Origin: Microbacterium thalassium
GTDB lineage: Bacteria; Actinomycetota; Actinomycetes; Actinomycetales; Microbacteriaceae
Length of the DNA: 64,000 bases
Reading direction: 5' to 3'
NCBI RefSeq assembly: GCF_014208045.1
Contig: NZ_JACHML010000001.1
Coordinates: forward strand, 3,224,001-3,288,000
Position 1 is the stretch's first letter. Each line of letters begins with the position of its first letter. Shown here piece after piece: positions 17,146-26,751 of the stretch. The notes beneath the pieces were generated by a model. The model did no database searches, was not told the DNA's origin, and was given only the letters and a program-made list of their open reading frames with translations. A program made the translations under genes and the position numbers.

Positions 17146-17517
17146 TCAGCCTTCCGTCGCGCCCACCATCTCGGTCGCGTTCTCGGCGATCCACTGCATG
17201 AGCGGGAGCATGTGCTGCATGAGTTCGCGCCCACGTTCGGTGAGGGCGTACTCGACCCGCGGTGGCACCTCGGGGTAGGACGTCCGGTCCACCAGCCCGT
17301 CGCGTTCCAGGGTGCGCAGGGTCGAGGCGAGCATCTTCTCGCTGATGCCCTCGACGGTTCGCCGCAGTTCGCCCCAGCGGGCCGTGCCATCGCTCAGGGC
17401 GAGGAGCACGAGCACGCCCCACTTCGACATCACGTGGTCGAGAACCACGCGTGAGGGGCACGCGGGAGTGAACACTCCCTCGTTCGTGTCCCGGATCTGC
17501 GCAAAACTCACCACCAT
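17146..17517 (-). CDS. HxlR-family regulator (123 aa)
   Basis: MarR-like winged-helix repressor. The N-terminal Cys in FTPACPSRVVLDHV is the redox-sensing position of the HxlR/QorR class, followed by the HTH WGELRRTVEGISEKMLASTLRTLE and the wing PPRVEYALTERG. It is divergent from an NmrA-type SDR/quinone reductase gene, a classic QorR-QorB pairing in which the regulator responds to electrophiles (family knowledge). Confidence 0.9.
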   Translation of the reverse strand: MVVSFAQIRDTNEGVFTPACPSRVVLDHVMSKWGVLVLLALSDGTARWGELRRTVEGISEKMLASTLRTLERDGLVDRTSYPEVPPRVEYALTERGRELMQHMLPLMQWIAENATEMVGATEG

Positions 17518-17546
17518 GTGGGTACCTTACCAAAAAGTGGGTACCT
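17518..17546. promoter_or_regulatory. HxlR operator: direct repeat GTGGGTACCT
   Basis: GTGGGTACCT occurs at 17518-17527 and 17537-17546, each with a GGTACC core that is itself a palindrome. The 19-base spacing is near two helical turns. It abuts the HxlR start codon in the divergent promoter shared with the SDR gene, so autoregulation and control of the SDR are likely. Confidence 0.6.
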
Positions 17547-17628
17547 GACGAGAGGAATGCGGTTTGCGCGGCGGTCGTTCGTGCTCGATACGCGGTCACG
17601 CGATCGCTCCGCTACGAAGGGAACCTCC

Positions 17629-18504
17629 ATGACCATCCTCGTCACCGGCGCGTCCGGTCACCTCGGCCGCCACGTCGTCGACTCGCTCCTGTCGCGCGGG
17701 GTCGCAGCATCCGACATCGTCGCCGGTGTGCGCACACCCTCGAAGGCGGCTCCCCTCGCCGACCTGGGCGTGCAGCTGGCCACCCTCGACTACCTCGACG
17801 CCGAGTCCGTCGCGAACGCGCTCGACGGCGTCGATACGGTGCTGCTCATCTCAGGCTCGGACGTCGGTCAGCGATTCGCCGGCCACAGGAACGTCATCGA
17901 CGCCGCCGAGAAGGCCGGCGTGACGAAGTTCGTGTACACCAGCGCGCCCAAGGCGACGACGTTCGACTACGCGCTCGGCGCCGAGCACCGTGCGACCGAA
18001 GAGGCCCTGGCCGCCAGCACGCTGCCGGTCATCGTGCTGCGCAACAACTGGTACACCGAGAACTACACGCAGGACGTGCTGGGCGCCGCCGAGTCGGGCG
18101 TCATCGCCGCCGCCGTGGGCGATGCGAAGGTCGCGAGCGCCAGCCGCAAGGACTACGCGGATGCCGCGGCCGTCGTCCTCACCGAGGACGGACACATCGG
18201 CCGGACCTACGAGCTCGCCGGTGACACGAGCTGGACCTACGCCGAACTGGCCGCGACGGCCTCGGCGATCGTCGGTCGCGAGGTGACGTACACGGCGCTG
18301 ACGCCGGAGCAGCGCCAGCAGGCCCTCGAGGGCTTCGGTCTGCCCGCCGAGATCGCCGGCTTCGTCACGGGGATCGACACCGCCATCGCCGGCGGAGTGC
18401 TCGAAGACACCGATGGCACCCTGTCGGCACTCATCGGGCGCCCCACCACGCCCCTCGCCGAGGGCCTGAGCGCGGACGTCGAGGCCGCGCGCGTCAGCGA
18501 CTGA
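17629..18504 (+). CDS. NmrA-like SDR, QorB-type NAD(P)H:quinone oxidoreductase (291 aa)
   Basis: Atypical short-chain dehydrogenase. The Rossmann motif TGASGHLGRHV (residues 6-16) binds NAD(P), and KFVYTSAP carries the modified active-site region of NmrA-type members. The C-terminal half matches QorB-like proteins in length. GAAGGGAA precedes the ATG. Regulation by the divergent HxlR protein and a strong terminator right after the gene define a single-gene unit. A role in quinone or electrophile detoxification is inferred from this pairing. Confidence 0.9.
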   Translation: MTILVTGASGHLGRHVVDSLLSRGVAASDIVAGVRTPSKAAPLADLGVQLATLDYLDAESVANALDGVDTVLLISGSDVGQRFAGHRNVIDAAEKAGVTKFVYTSAPKATTFDYALGAEHRATEEALAASTLPVIVLRNNWYTENYTQDVLGAAESGVIAAAVGDAKVASASRKDYADAAAVVLTEDGHIGRTYELAGDTSWTYAELAATASAIVGREVTYTALTPEQRQQALEGFGLPAEIAGFVTGIDTAIAGGVLEDTDGTLSALIGRPTTPLAEGLSADVEAARVSD

Positions 18505-18508
18505 GCCC

Positions 18509-18552
18509 CGACGACGCTCACCCGGCCGCCACGGGTCGGGTGAGCGTCGTCG
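18509..18552 (+). terminator. Terminator after the SDR gene
   Basis: A perfect 16-base-pair stem (CGACGACGCTCACCCG with CGGGTGAGCGTCGTCG) encloses a 12-base loop. Confidence 0.85.
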
Positions 18553-18660
18553 CTCGCCCGCGAGCACCCCTCCTCCGCATCGCACATCACCGAGGCGCGC
18601 CGCGAGACGAACGACTGACATCCAGCGCGCCCGCCCGGCCGATCCGGTCGCGGGCGGTCC

Positions 18661-18786
18661 GTCGAATCAGCGGGTGGTCCGGTCGAATCAGCGGGTGGTC
18701 CAGTCGAATCAGCGGGTGGTCAGTCGAATCAGACCGCGTTCGGCTCTGGGCCACGCCCCAGAACGGCTCTGGGCCACGCCTCAGAA
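18661..18786. repeat. Two adjacent short tandem repeats
   Basis: First array: the unit GTCGAATCAGCGGGTGGTCC begins at 18661, 18682 and 18703, with a partial fourth copy at 18723 (periods 21, 21 and 20). Second array: a 23-base unit starting CGGCTCTGGGCCACGCC is present at 18741 and 18764 with one difference, and its second copy runs into the last codons of the HNH gene. There are no spacers, so this is not CRISPR. The arrays occupy the convergent gap after the SDR terminator. Confidence 0.85.
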
Positions 18787-20106
18787 CGGAGCGTCGCTCG
18801 CATCCGCTGGTCTGAACACCGGCACTCGCCGCTCGGGCTGGACGACGTACTGCCTTCCGGACGGGGACGTCCATTCGATGGCGCCCCCACTCGCGGCGAC
18901 TTGTCGTATTCGCCACCCACCGTGGTGCTTGATCGTGTGGTGCCCCTTGCAGAGAGGTGCGAGATTCGCCAGCGACGTCTCGCCGCCGTCGACCCACGCG
19001 AGCGTGTGATCGACTTCGCACCGCGACGCGGGCATGCCGCATCCGGGCCCCATGCACCGATCCGCTCGCCACGCGACCAGGTCTCGGAGCATCTTGGGCG
19101 GTTCGTACCTGTCGCGTCCCACCGACAGGACCATGCCGGTCTCGGGGTGTGTGAGCACCCGGACCCAGTCCTTCGATCCGCCGCACAACTCGCGTGCCCT
19201 CGCATGTGGGATCGGGCCGACGCCCTCGACGACCGCGCCGTCGGCGCCGGCCGGGTGCTCGTCCTCGAGCAGCGACAGCGCGGGCACCGTGACGAAGACG
19301 GTCGCGCGGATGCCGCGCGCGGTCGCCGGAAGGTGGCTCGTGTCACCGTCGACGAGCAGGTCGCCGAGGATGTCGGCGCGAACCTGATCGAGCGACCGCG
19401 TCTCGTCGGGATCCTTGCGGATCGCCTTGGCCATGGACGTGATCCGGCCGTGGATCGCGCGCGCTTCGACCGCCGGCACGTAGGCATGCAGCCACGCCAT
19501 GCCGTCGCCGACGTTCTCGACCACGACGCGCCGCGCTTCGACCGCCTGTTCGTGGCGCTCCGCGAGCGTCTGGTCGCGCTCGGTCTCGATCAGCCTGCGC
19601 AGCGCCCGGCGGAACGCGGTGACCGTCGACGACTGCACCAGGTCGAGCGCGCGATCGACGATCCGCTCGCGCACGTCGTCCTCGAGCGGATCCATCATCG
19701 ACACGAACGCCTCGGCGTGCGATTCGGTGATGCGGGCGTCGCCGAGCGCTTCGAGGACGGCCGGGTACCGGTGCACCAGGGCCTCGGCCATCTCCATCAT
19801 GGCCTGCACCCGGCTCTCGCTCAGCCGCAGCGCGGCCGCGAGCTCGAGGCGCACCGACCGCTCCACGACCTCGGCGATCGCTCCGCCATAGCGGTGACCG
19901 TCGGCGAGAGCGCCGATCCGCAGCGCGTTGATGCGCTGGTACCGCTCGGCGATGAACACCGACTCGAGGTTGTTGGTTTCGATCACCTTGTCGAGGTCGT
20001 CGGGAATCGGAGCGTCGTAGTCGGGCAGGTCGTCGTCGTAGGCATCCTCGGGCTCCCACCACGGGTCGGAACCGCCGGCCCCGTCGAACTCCTGCGCCTC
20101 GTCCAT
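18781..20106 (-). CDS. 13E12-repeat/DUF222 HNH endonuclease-domain protein (441 aa)
   Basis: Member of the actinobacterial 13E12 family. The N-terminal DUF222 region (about residues 30-330) is helical. The C-terminal HNH site reads CMGPGCGMPASRCEVDHTLAW, then NLAPLCKGHHTIKHHGGW, with zinc-ligand cysteines and the catalytic His in DHT. The gene could start at 20106 or at the in-frame ATG at 20136; neither has a convincing ribosome site. Such genes are multicopy and variable in actinomycetes, and their biological role is not settled. The 3' end is overlapped by a tandem repeat. Confidence 0.85.
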   Translation of the reverse strand: MDEAQEFDGAGGSDPWWEPEDAYDDDLPDYDAPIPDDLDKVIETNNLESVFIAERYQRINALRIGALADGHRYGGAIAEVVERSVRLELAAALRLSESRVQAMMEMAEALVHRYPAVLEALGDARITESHAEAFVSMMDPLEDDVRERIVDRALDLVQSSTVTAFRRALRRLIETERDQTLAERHEQAVEARRVVVENVGDGMAWLHAYVPAVEARAIHGRITSMAKAIRKDPDETRSLDQVRADILGDLLVDGDTSHLPATARGIRATVFVTVPALSLLEDEHPAGADGAVVEGVGPIPHARARELCGGSKDWVRVLTHPETGMVLSVGRDRYEPPKMLRDLVAWRADRCMGPGCGMPASRCEVDHTLAWVDGGETSLANLAPLCKGHHTIKHHGGWRIRQVAASGGAIEWTSPSGRQYVVQPERRVPVFRPADASDAPF

Positions 20107-20246
20107 ACCTGCGAGATGAGAACATACCTCCGACATCGGGCCGGGAGCAGGAGCACGGGCGTGGACGCGCTCGCCGCGACCCCAGCCCGCACCCTCGCTC
20201 GCGGCATCGGCTGCGCACGCCGCCTCCCCGTGCCAGACTCGCACCG

Positions 20247-20543
20247 ATGTGGATCGGCTGGATCGAGTTCGACGTGCTGCTCGGCGACGTGCACTCGCTG
20301 AAGGAGAAGCGCAGCATCCTGCGCCCGCTCATCGCCGACCTGAGCCGTCGCACCGAGGCGGCCGCCGCCGAGGTCGGCTCCCACGACCTGCACCGGCGCG
20401 CGCAGGTGGGCCTGTCGGTGGTGGGATCGGATGCCGCTCACGTGCGCGACGTCCTCGACCGCGCCGAGCGGATGCTGGCCGACGAGCACCCCGAGGTCAC
20501 TCTGCTGTCGGCGCGGCGAGCGCTCCACTCCAGCGACGACTGA
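20247..20543 (+). CDS. DUF503 protein, YlxP-like (98 aa)
   Basis: Small conserved protein with the family signature VLLGDVHSLKEKRSILRPLI (residues 10-29), LHRRAQVGLSVVG, and a C-terminal VTLLSARRAL. In many bacteria the family member sits in the nusA-infB-rbfA operon; here it is encoded alone. CAGACT lies seven bases before the ATG with no Shine-Dalgarno sequence, so leaderless expression is likely. A function linked to ribosome biogenesis has been suggested for the family; nothing in this context adds to that. Confidence 0.9.
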   Translation: MWIGWIEFDVLLGDVHSLKEKRSILRPLIADLSRRTEAAAAEVGSHDLHRRAQVGLSVVGSDAAHVRDVLDRAERMLADEHPEVTLLSARRALHSSDD

Positions 20544-20658
20544 CCAGCGACGACTGAGCCGGCCGACACGCCACCCCCCGCCCCGAACGAGTCCGAGAGC
20601 GTCCGGTCCCCGCGCGGCGCGCACGGCCCGCGCCGACCTGCGCTATAGCTTCAGGCGC

Positions 20659-21417
20659 ATGTTGACGGAGCACCCGAGATCCCTCAGCGACCCCGAGACC
20701 CTCGAGCAACGGCGCGCGGCGGTCGATCAGTCCAGGCACCTGTCCCCCTTGGTGAGGTTCCGCGCCGACCTCGCCGCCGAGCGCAGCACGACGGTTCCGC
20801 AGTTCGACCCGACCGATGCCGGCACGCGGGCGCGCGTGCTCGTGCTGCTCGAGAGCCCGGGGACGACGACGGATGCCGCGCGAGCACGCCGCGACTCCGG
20901 ATTCGTCTCGGCCGACAACGACGACGTCGTCGCGGAGAACCTGTGGCGTGCGCGCACCGAGGCCCACCTCGTCGACGGGACGCTCTGCTGGAACGCGGTT
21001 CCGTGGCACCTCGATCCCGGATGCCGCAAGCCCACGGCGGAGGACCTCGACGACGGCGCCGAGTCGCTCCGCGCGCTCGTGAAGCTGCTGCCCGACCTCC
21101 ACACCGTCGTCACGCTGGGGCGTGCGGCCCAGCGGGCGTGGCGCGAGCACGCCCGCGTCGGCATGGGCCGCGGCATCCGCACGATCGAGACGTGGCATCC
21201 GTCCCCGCTCGCACTCGGCGCCCCCGGCCGCCGCGAGCAGCTCGTGCGCGCACTCGCCCGCGCGCGCTCCGACTGGCGCGCCCAGCAGGGCCCGGACGAC
21301 CTGCGGATCGACGCCGACGCCGACGGGCAGCGCGTCGCCGTCTGGTACACGGACTTCTCGGGCGACCGCATCGACGTGAATCCGACGTGGTGGGACGTGC
21401 TGCTCAAGGCGAGCTGA
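20659..21417 (+). CDS. Uracil-DNA glycosylase-like superfamily protein (252 aa)
   Basis: The core shows the UDG-superfamily fold: VLVLLESPG near residue 60 (the water-activating loop region) and ETWHPSPLAL near 180 (the minor-groove intercalation HPS loop). A central LCWNAVPWHLDPG also matches family members. The set resembles orphan UDG-like proteins of actinobacteria more than UNG family 1. The start has a TATAGC/TAGCTT hexamer about seven bases upstream. Base-excision activity is plausible but unproven. Confidence 0.78.
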   Translation: MLTEHPRSLSDPETLEQRRAAVDQSRHLSPLVRFRADLAAERSTTVPQFDPTDAGTRARVLVLLESPGTTTDAARARRDSGFVSADNDDVVAENLWRARTEAHLVDGTLCWNAVPWHLDPGCRKPTAEDLDDGAESLRALVKLLPDLHTVVTLGRAAQRAWREHARVGMGRGIRTIETWHPSPLALGAPGRREQLVRALARARSDWRAQQGPDDLRIDADADGQRVAVWYTDFSGDRIDVNPTWWDVLLKAS

Positions 21418-21583
21418 ACCCCGCCCACCGTCCGAACAGGTCCGGATCTGTTGCCCTGACGCGGCACAGCGCGGTTTCATGACCACAGCAGGTCATTGAT
21501 GTACCCAGTCCAACTTGTGGTGCTCGTTTCCCGGTTGGATGCAACTCCCCCGAAGAAGCATGAGCACCACGAGAGGCACCACC

Positions 21584-22243
21584 ATGAAACTGCTCCACAT
21601 CTGCGCCAGCCCCCGGCTCGAGGGATCGAACACCCTCAAGGTCTCGAGCGCCGTCATCGACGGCCTCGCCGAACGGGTCCCCGATCTCGAGGTCGAGACG
21701 ATCGACCTGTTCCAGGGCGACCTGCCCGCCATGGCGGGCGACAACATCGAGGCGAAGTACACGCTGATGATGAACCAGCCGATCGATCGCGCCCACACGG
21801 AGTCGTGGAAGCAGATCGAGCACGAGATCGAGCGGTTCCGGTCCGCCGACGCGTACGTCGTCACGGCGCCGATCTGGAACTTCGGCATCCCGTACACGCT
21901 GAAGTACTACATCGACTGCATCGTGCAGCCCGGGTACATGTTCCGCTACAACGAGCAGGGCTACCCGGTGCCGCTCGTGCACGGCAAGAAGATGGTCGTC
22001 TCGCTGTCGTCCGGCGGCGACTACTCCGACGCGAGCCCGATGCACGCGCTCAACTTCAACGAGCCGTACCTGCGCGCGATCTTCGGCTTCATCGGCATCA
22101 CCGACGTCACGTTCGTCAACGCGTTCGCGATGGACGTCGGTCCCGATATCCGCTCGGCATCGCTCGACGGCGCGCTCGCGGACGCCCGACGCGTGGCCGA
22201 GGACGACGGCTGGCTCGAGCTCGCGGCGACGACCGCGGCGTGA
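21584..22243 (+). CDS. azoR: FMN-dependent NADH-azoreductase (219 aa)
   Basis: Flavodoxin-fold quinone/azo reductase. The phosphate-binding loop ICASPRLEGSNTLKVS (residues 6-21), the FMN-site APIWNFGIPYTLKYYID and SSGGDYSD are the family's conserved segments. It acts in the cytoplasm as a two-electron quinone reductase in thiol-stress defence. The promoter region contains TCCAAC and GTTGGA arms (21509-21514 and 21534-21539), a possible operator. It is encoded singly. Confidence 0.93.
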   Translation: MKLLHICASPRLEGSNTLKVSSAVIDGLAERVPDLEVETIDLFQGDLPAMAGDNIEAKYTLMMNQPIDRAHTESWKQIEHEIERFRSADAYVVTAPIWNFGIPYTLKYYIDCIVQPGYMFRYNEQGYPVPLVHGKKMVVSLSSGGDYSDASPMHALNFNEPYLRAIFGFIGITDVTFVNAFAMDVGPDIRSASLDGALADARRVAEDDGWLELAATTAA

Positions 22244-22457
22244 CCGAGGAGCGGATGCCGCACCACGCGCGTCCGGGGGCGCCTCGGTCGCTTGTGGGGA
22301 TCGCCACCACCGCGGGCTGAGCGGCGGGCGGGCGCGACGTTACCGACTCGGTACGAATTCGGGAATGCGGAAACCCCCCGATCGCATTACCTTTAGTCGG
22401 GTGTGCCCGCACCCGATCGAGCGTGCGGTGCGCCTGCGCCCGATGAGAGGAACACCC

Positions 22458-23699
22458 GTGCACCACCCCTTCGATGCCATCACCGCGGACGAGCTGCGCG
22501 AGGTCGGCAGCGTCAAGTGGACGCGCTTCCCGAACACCATCGGCGCGTTCGTCGCCGAGATGGACTTCGGCGTGGCGCCGGCGATCCGCGACGCCGTCAC
22601 GGCGTCGCTCGACAGCGGGCTCACCGGCTACCTGCCGGCGCAGGTCATCGCCGACATGGCCGCCGCGACCGCCGGTTGGTACACCGACAACTACGGCTGG
22701 GACGTGCCGGCGGATGCTGTGCGCAACGTGCCCGACGTGGTCACGGCGTACCAGGTCGCGATCGAGTCGTTCACCGAGCCCGGGTCGGCGATCATCGTGC
22801 CGACGCCCGCGTACATGCCGTTCCTGACGGTCCCGAAGATGATGGGCCGCGAGGTGATCGAGGTGCCGAGCATCGAGGTCGACGGCCGCATGACGATGGA
22901 CCTCGACGCGATCGGCGACGCGTTCGACGACGGCGCCGGGATGCTGGTTCTGTGCAACCCGCACAACCCGCTCGGCACCGTGTTCACGGTCGACGAGCTG
23001 CTCGCCGTGGCCGAGGTCGTCGACGAGCACGACGGCCGCGTGTTCTCGGACGAGATCCACGCGCCGCTCGTCTACGCGCCCGCGCAGCACGTGCCGTATG
23101 CGTCGCTGTCGGACGCGACGGCGGCCCACACGCTCACCGCGACGTCGGCGTCGAAGGCCTGGAACCTCGCCGGCTACAAGTGCGCGCAGGTCATCCTCTC
23201 CAACGAGGCGGATGCCGAGACCTGGAAGACCATCGAGATGCGCGCCCAGCACGGCACCGCGACCGTCGGCGCGATCGCCGCGGCTGCCGCCTACACCGGC
23301 GGGCGCGCGTGGCTCGACGAGGTCGTCGAGTATCTCGACGGCAACCGTAAGGCGCTGGCCGAGCTCGTCGCCGAGCACCTGCCGAAGGCACGCATGATCA
23401 TGCCCGAGGGCACGTACATCACGCTCATCGACTTCCGTGAGTACGGACTCGAGGGCGACCTCGGCGAGTGGTTCCGCGAGAAGGCCGGCGTCTCGATGAC
23501 CGACGGCGCCGCGTGCGGCGAGGCCGCCTGCGGCCACACGCGCTTCGTGTTCGCCATGCCGCGTCCGCTCATCCGCGACGCGATCGTGCGGATCGCCGCG
23601 GCGCTCGCGGAGCACGCGCCCGCCGACGAGGCGGATGCGGATGCCGACGAGGCGGACGAGTTCGAGGCCGAGGCCGAAGAGGCCGAGGTCGCCGCGTAG
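22458..23699 (+). CDS. MalY/PatB-family pyridoxal-phosphate C-S lyase (413 aa)
   Basis: Fold-type I PLP enzyme. The PLP lysine is Lys233 in TATSASKAWNLAGYK, and the Asn/Asp/Tyr set is seen in CNPHNPLGTVF and RVFSDEIHAPL. Enzymes of this subfamily cleave cystathionine or related C-S bonds. The GTG at 22458 follows AGAGGAAC; an upstream in-frame ATG at 22443 is the alternative. The last 22 residues are an acidic Glu/Asp/Ala tail absent from typical members. Confidence 0.92.
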   Translation: MHHPFDAITADELREVGSVKWTRFPNTIGAFVAEMDFGVAPAIRDAVTASLDSGLTGYLPAQVIADMAAATAGWYTDNYGWDVPADAVRNVPDVVTAYQVAIESFTEPGSAIIVPTPAYMPFLTVPKMMGREVIEVPSIEVDGRMTMDLDAIGDAFDDGAGMLVLCNPHNPLGTVFTVDELLAVAEVVDEHDGRVFSDEIHAPLVYAPAQHVPYASLSDATAAHTLTATSASKAWNLAGYKCAQVILSNEADAETWKTIEMRAQHGTATVGAIAAAAAYTGGRAWLDEVVEYLDGNRKALAELVAEHLPKARMIMPEGTYITLIDFREYGLEGDLGEWFREKAGVSMTDGAACGEAACGHTRFVFAMPRPLIRDAIVRIAAALAEHAPADEADADADEADEFEAEAEEAEVAA

Positions 23700-23786
23700 C
23701 GCTCCCCCGCGGCGCCCGAACGCGCCACGGATCCGCCGGCGGCGAAAACCCCGTCGCCCGGTGTCGCCGCCTGCCACCATGGGGGC

Positions 23787-26729
23787 ATGACCGTTCTCGC
23801 GTCGTCACCACGCATGGTCGGGCGAGCGACCGAGCTCGCCACGCTGCTCGACGCGTTCGACGCCGGTCGGCGCGGCGTGCCGCGGTCGGCGCTCATCCGC
23901 GGCGAGGCCGGCATCGGCAAGACCCGGCTCGTCGAGGCCTTCCTGGCCGAGGCGGCACGACGGCGCGACGACGACCTGCCGCAGATCGTCGCGATCGGGC
24001 AGTGCGTCGACCTCGGCCCCATCGGAGCGCCGTTCGGCCCCATCCGCCGCGTGCTGCGCGACCTGCACGCGGCCGTCGGGTCGGAGGCTCTGCGCGACGC
24101 AGCGGGATCGCCGGCCGCCGTGGCGACGCTCGGCGCGTTCATTCCCGGCCTCGTCGACGAGTCCTCCCCGCCGGACGAGGCAGCGAGCGGGTTCGGCGAG
24201 ACGATCGAGATCCTGCTCGAACGCCTCACCGAGACGCATCACGTCGTCATCGTGATCGAGGACCTGCAGTGGGCGGATGCCGCGACGCTGGCGCTCATCA
24301 ACACTCTCGTCAGCGCACTCCGCGGGCGGCACCTCACCATGGTGCTCACCTATCGGACGGATGACATCGACCGCGCGCATCCGCTGCGTCCGGTGATCGC
24401 CGAGCTCGATCGCACCCGCGCCGTCGTCCACCTCGAGCTCGCGCCGCTGACGCCGGCCGAGGTCTCCGAGCAGGTCGCGCAGCTGTCCGGAGACCCCATC
24501 GTCCTCAGCGACGCTGAGTCGCTCACCGAGCGCACGGGGGGCGTGCCGTTCTTCGTCGAGGAACTGGTGGATCTCGGTGACGCCGAGCTTCCCGACACCC
24601 TTCGCGAACTCCTGCTTGCGCGCTATTCGCACCTGGACGACACCGCCCGGCAGGTCCTGCGCGCGATGGCGGCGGGCGGCGTCCGCACCGATCACGATGC
24701 GCTCGCCGCCGCGGCAGGAGTCGACGCCGACGAGCTGGATGCCGCTCTGCGCGCGGCGATCGATGCGCGGGCGATCGTCGCCGACGGCGCGGGGTACGCA
24801 TTCCGACATGCACTGACCCAGGAGGCCGTACACGACGAGATGCTCCCCCGGGAGCGGGCGCTCCTCCACCGCCGCTACGCCGAGCACCTCGAGAACCACA
24901 ACGCGGGATCGCCCGAGGGCGTATCGGCGGTCGCCGAGCACTGGCTCGCGGCGCGCGACCTGCCGCGCGCGTTCGACGCCACCGTGCGGGCCCTCGCGCA
25001 GTCCCGTGCGACGTTCGCACCGGCCACCTCGGTCAAGCTCACCGAGCGACTGACCGACCTGTGGCCGAACGTGCCCGATGCGGCGGATCGCAGCGGCATG
25101 ACGCTCGCGCAGCTTCACCTCGATGCGGCATCGGGATGGCAGGACCTGCACGACACGTCACACGCGCTGCGCGCCACCGAGGCGGGCCTGACCGTCGCAG
25201 ATGATGAGCCGCTCGTACGCGCGGCCTTGCTGAGGCAGAAGTTCGTCCACCAGTCCAACGCACAGGGTCGCGCCGATCCCGAGCTGCTTCACGAGGCGCG
25301 CAGACTGCTCGACGGAATCGACACGGCCCCCGCGCGGGTGCTGCACTCGAGGATCCTCACCAACCTGGCCCTGGAGCCGGACGAAGAGGGGCCGGCTGCA
25401 GCCGCCCACCTCGACCGCGCGATCACGCTCGCCGAGGAGGCCGGCGACGACGCCGCGCTCGCCGTCGCCCTCGTCATCGAGTCCTGGCGCATCATCGACA
25501 CCACCAGGGACGATGCCGGCGCACTCGCACCCCTCGAGCGCGCCTGGTCGCTGCAGCTCAACCCCGCCGTGCGCGCCTATGTCGGCCGTGCCTACCTGGA
25601 GGGGCTCTCGCGCGTCGGGCGCTTCGCCGACGCCGCACAGGTCGCCGACGGGATGGCTGACGAAGCCGAGCGGGTCGGCCTGGGACGCTTCAACGCCGGC
25701 GTCGCGGCCGGCTCTGCTGCGCACGCGCTCTTCTCGCTGGGGCGGTCCGCCGAGGCGCTCCGCCATGCACAGCGCGCGAGGCGACTGCTGCCGGGCGACG
25801 CCCACGCCGAGATGGTGCGCATGATCGGCACCCACTATTCGTGGAACGACCAGCCCGGCGAACGTGACGCGCTCGTACGCGAGGAAGAGGCGGGCCGCGA
25901 TGCGCGGGCCGACGATCACGTGCCACGGGAGGACTGGTGGGACGGCGAATCGGTCGATGCCATCCTCGAGGCCGCTGTCGGCGGCTCACCGAAGATGGCG
26001 GGTGACCAGTGGCCGGGCAGAGTCGGCGCCCTCGAGCAGGTCGTGGTCAAGCGGTCGCTCTCGGCGCAGCGCTACGGAGCCGTCGCCGGGGCGCTCATGA
26101 TCCGCGCTGTCGCGGCGCGGCCGGCCGGTGCCGAGCCCGCGCTCGACACCGGCACCCTGCGAGAGCGGATCGCCTCCCGCGTGGCACAGTGGCCCGACAC
26201 GGGCGTCGGTGCGACGATCACGGCATTCATCGCAGCGACGCTGGCCGACGCCGACGGCGCTGCTCTGCCAGAGCGCATCGTGAACTGGCGGACGGTGCTG
26301 GATGCGATTGAGCATGGCGTCATGCCGGTCCGCCATCGACAGCTGGCCCGACTGAGCCTGGCCGCGGCTCAGGTCGAGGCCGGTGACCGGGACGCGGCGG
26401 CCACCGTGCTCGACACCATCGCCGCAGAGGCACCCGGCCAGGGGCTGGCGAGCATCGCCCGCTGGGCGGATGACCTGGCGAAGCGAGCGGGGCTCGCGCG
26501 CCCCACGGCATCCGCTCCGACCGCCGCCCTCGCGGCCTTGACGTCGCGGGAGCGGCAGGTGCTCGAACTGCTCGCCGAGGGACTCACCAACACGCAGATC
26601 GGCGAGCGTCTGTTCATCAGCCCCAAGACCGTGTCGGTGCACGTGTCGGCGATCCTCGCCAAGACGGGTGCCGCGAACCGAGCGGGAGCCGCGGCGCTGT
26701 TCGCCGCAGACGTCGCGGAATCGGGCTGA
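23787..26729 (+). CDS. Large AAA-LuxR (LAL) transcriptional regulator 1 (980 aa)
   Basis: LAL-type activator. The N-terminal AAA_16 ATPase has Walker A GEAGIGKT at residues 39-46 and Walker B VVIVIEDLQWAD at about 153-164. A long helical TPR-like middle region follows. The C-terminal GerE HTH (about 918-970) contains SRERQVLELLAEGLTNTQIG, then FISPKTVSVHVSAIL. The ATG at 23787 has CACCAT six bases upstream. A paralogue with the same domain order and the same promoter-start spacing lies at 33983-36985. Regulators of this class respond to ligands bound by the central region; the target is unknown. Confidence 0.92.
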   Translation: MTVLASSPRMVGRATELATLLDAFDAGRRGVPRSALIRGEAGIGKTRLVEAFLAEAARRRDDDLPQIVAIGQCVDLGPIGAPFGPIRRVLRDLHAAVGSEALRDAAGSPAAVATLGAFIPGLVDESSPPDEAASGFGETIEILLERLTETHHVVIVIEDLQWADAATLALINTLVSALRGRHLTMVLTYRTDDIDRAHPLRPVIAELDRTRAVVHLELAPLTPAEVSEQVAQLSGDPIVLSDAESLTERTGGVPFFVEELVDLGDAELPDTLRELLLARYSHLDDTARQVLRAMAAGGVRTDHDALAAAAGVDADELDAALRAAIDARAIVADGAGYAFRHALTQEAVHDEMLPRERALLHRRYAEHLENHNAGSPEGVSAVAEHWLAARDLPRAFDATVRALAQSRATFAPATSVKLTERLTDLWPNVPDAADRSGMTLAQLHLDAASGWQDLHDTSHALRATEAGLTVADDEPLVRAALLRQKFVHQSNAQGRADPELLHEARRLLDGIDTAPARVLHSRILTNLALEPDEEGPAAAAHLDRAITLAEEAGDDAALAVALVIESWRIIDTTRDDAGALAPLERAWSLQLNPAVRAYVGRAYLEGLSRVGRFADAAQVADGMADEAERVGLGRFNAGVAAGSAAHALFSLGRSAEALRHAQRARRLLPGDAHAEMVRMIGTHYSWNDQPGERDALVREEEAGRDARADDHVPREDWWDGESVDAILEAAVGGSPKMAGDQWPGRVGALEQVVVKRSLSAQRYGAVAGALMIRAVAARPAGAEPALDTGTLRERIASRVAQWPDTGVGATITAFIAATLADADGAALPERIVNWRTVLDAIEHGVMPVRHRQLARLSLAAAQVEAGDRDAAATVLDTIAAEAPGQGLASIARWADDLAKRAGLARPTASAPTAALAALTSRERQVLELLAEGLTNTQIGERLFISPKTVSVHVSAILAKTGAANRAGAAALFAADVAESG

Positions 26730-26751
26730 GGCGGGCTGGACCCGCCCGCTC

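Noticed and set aside
18661..18732. A CRISPR array.
   Set aside because: The units are head-to-tail without spacers, and no cas gene is near.
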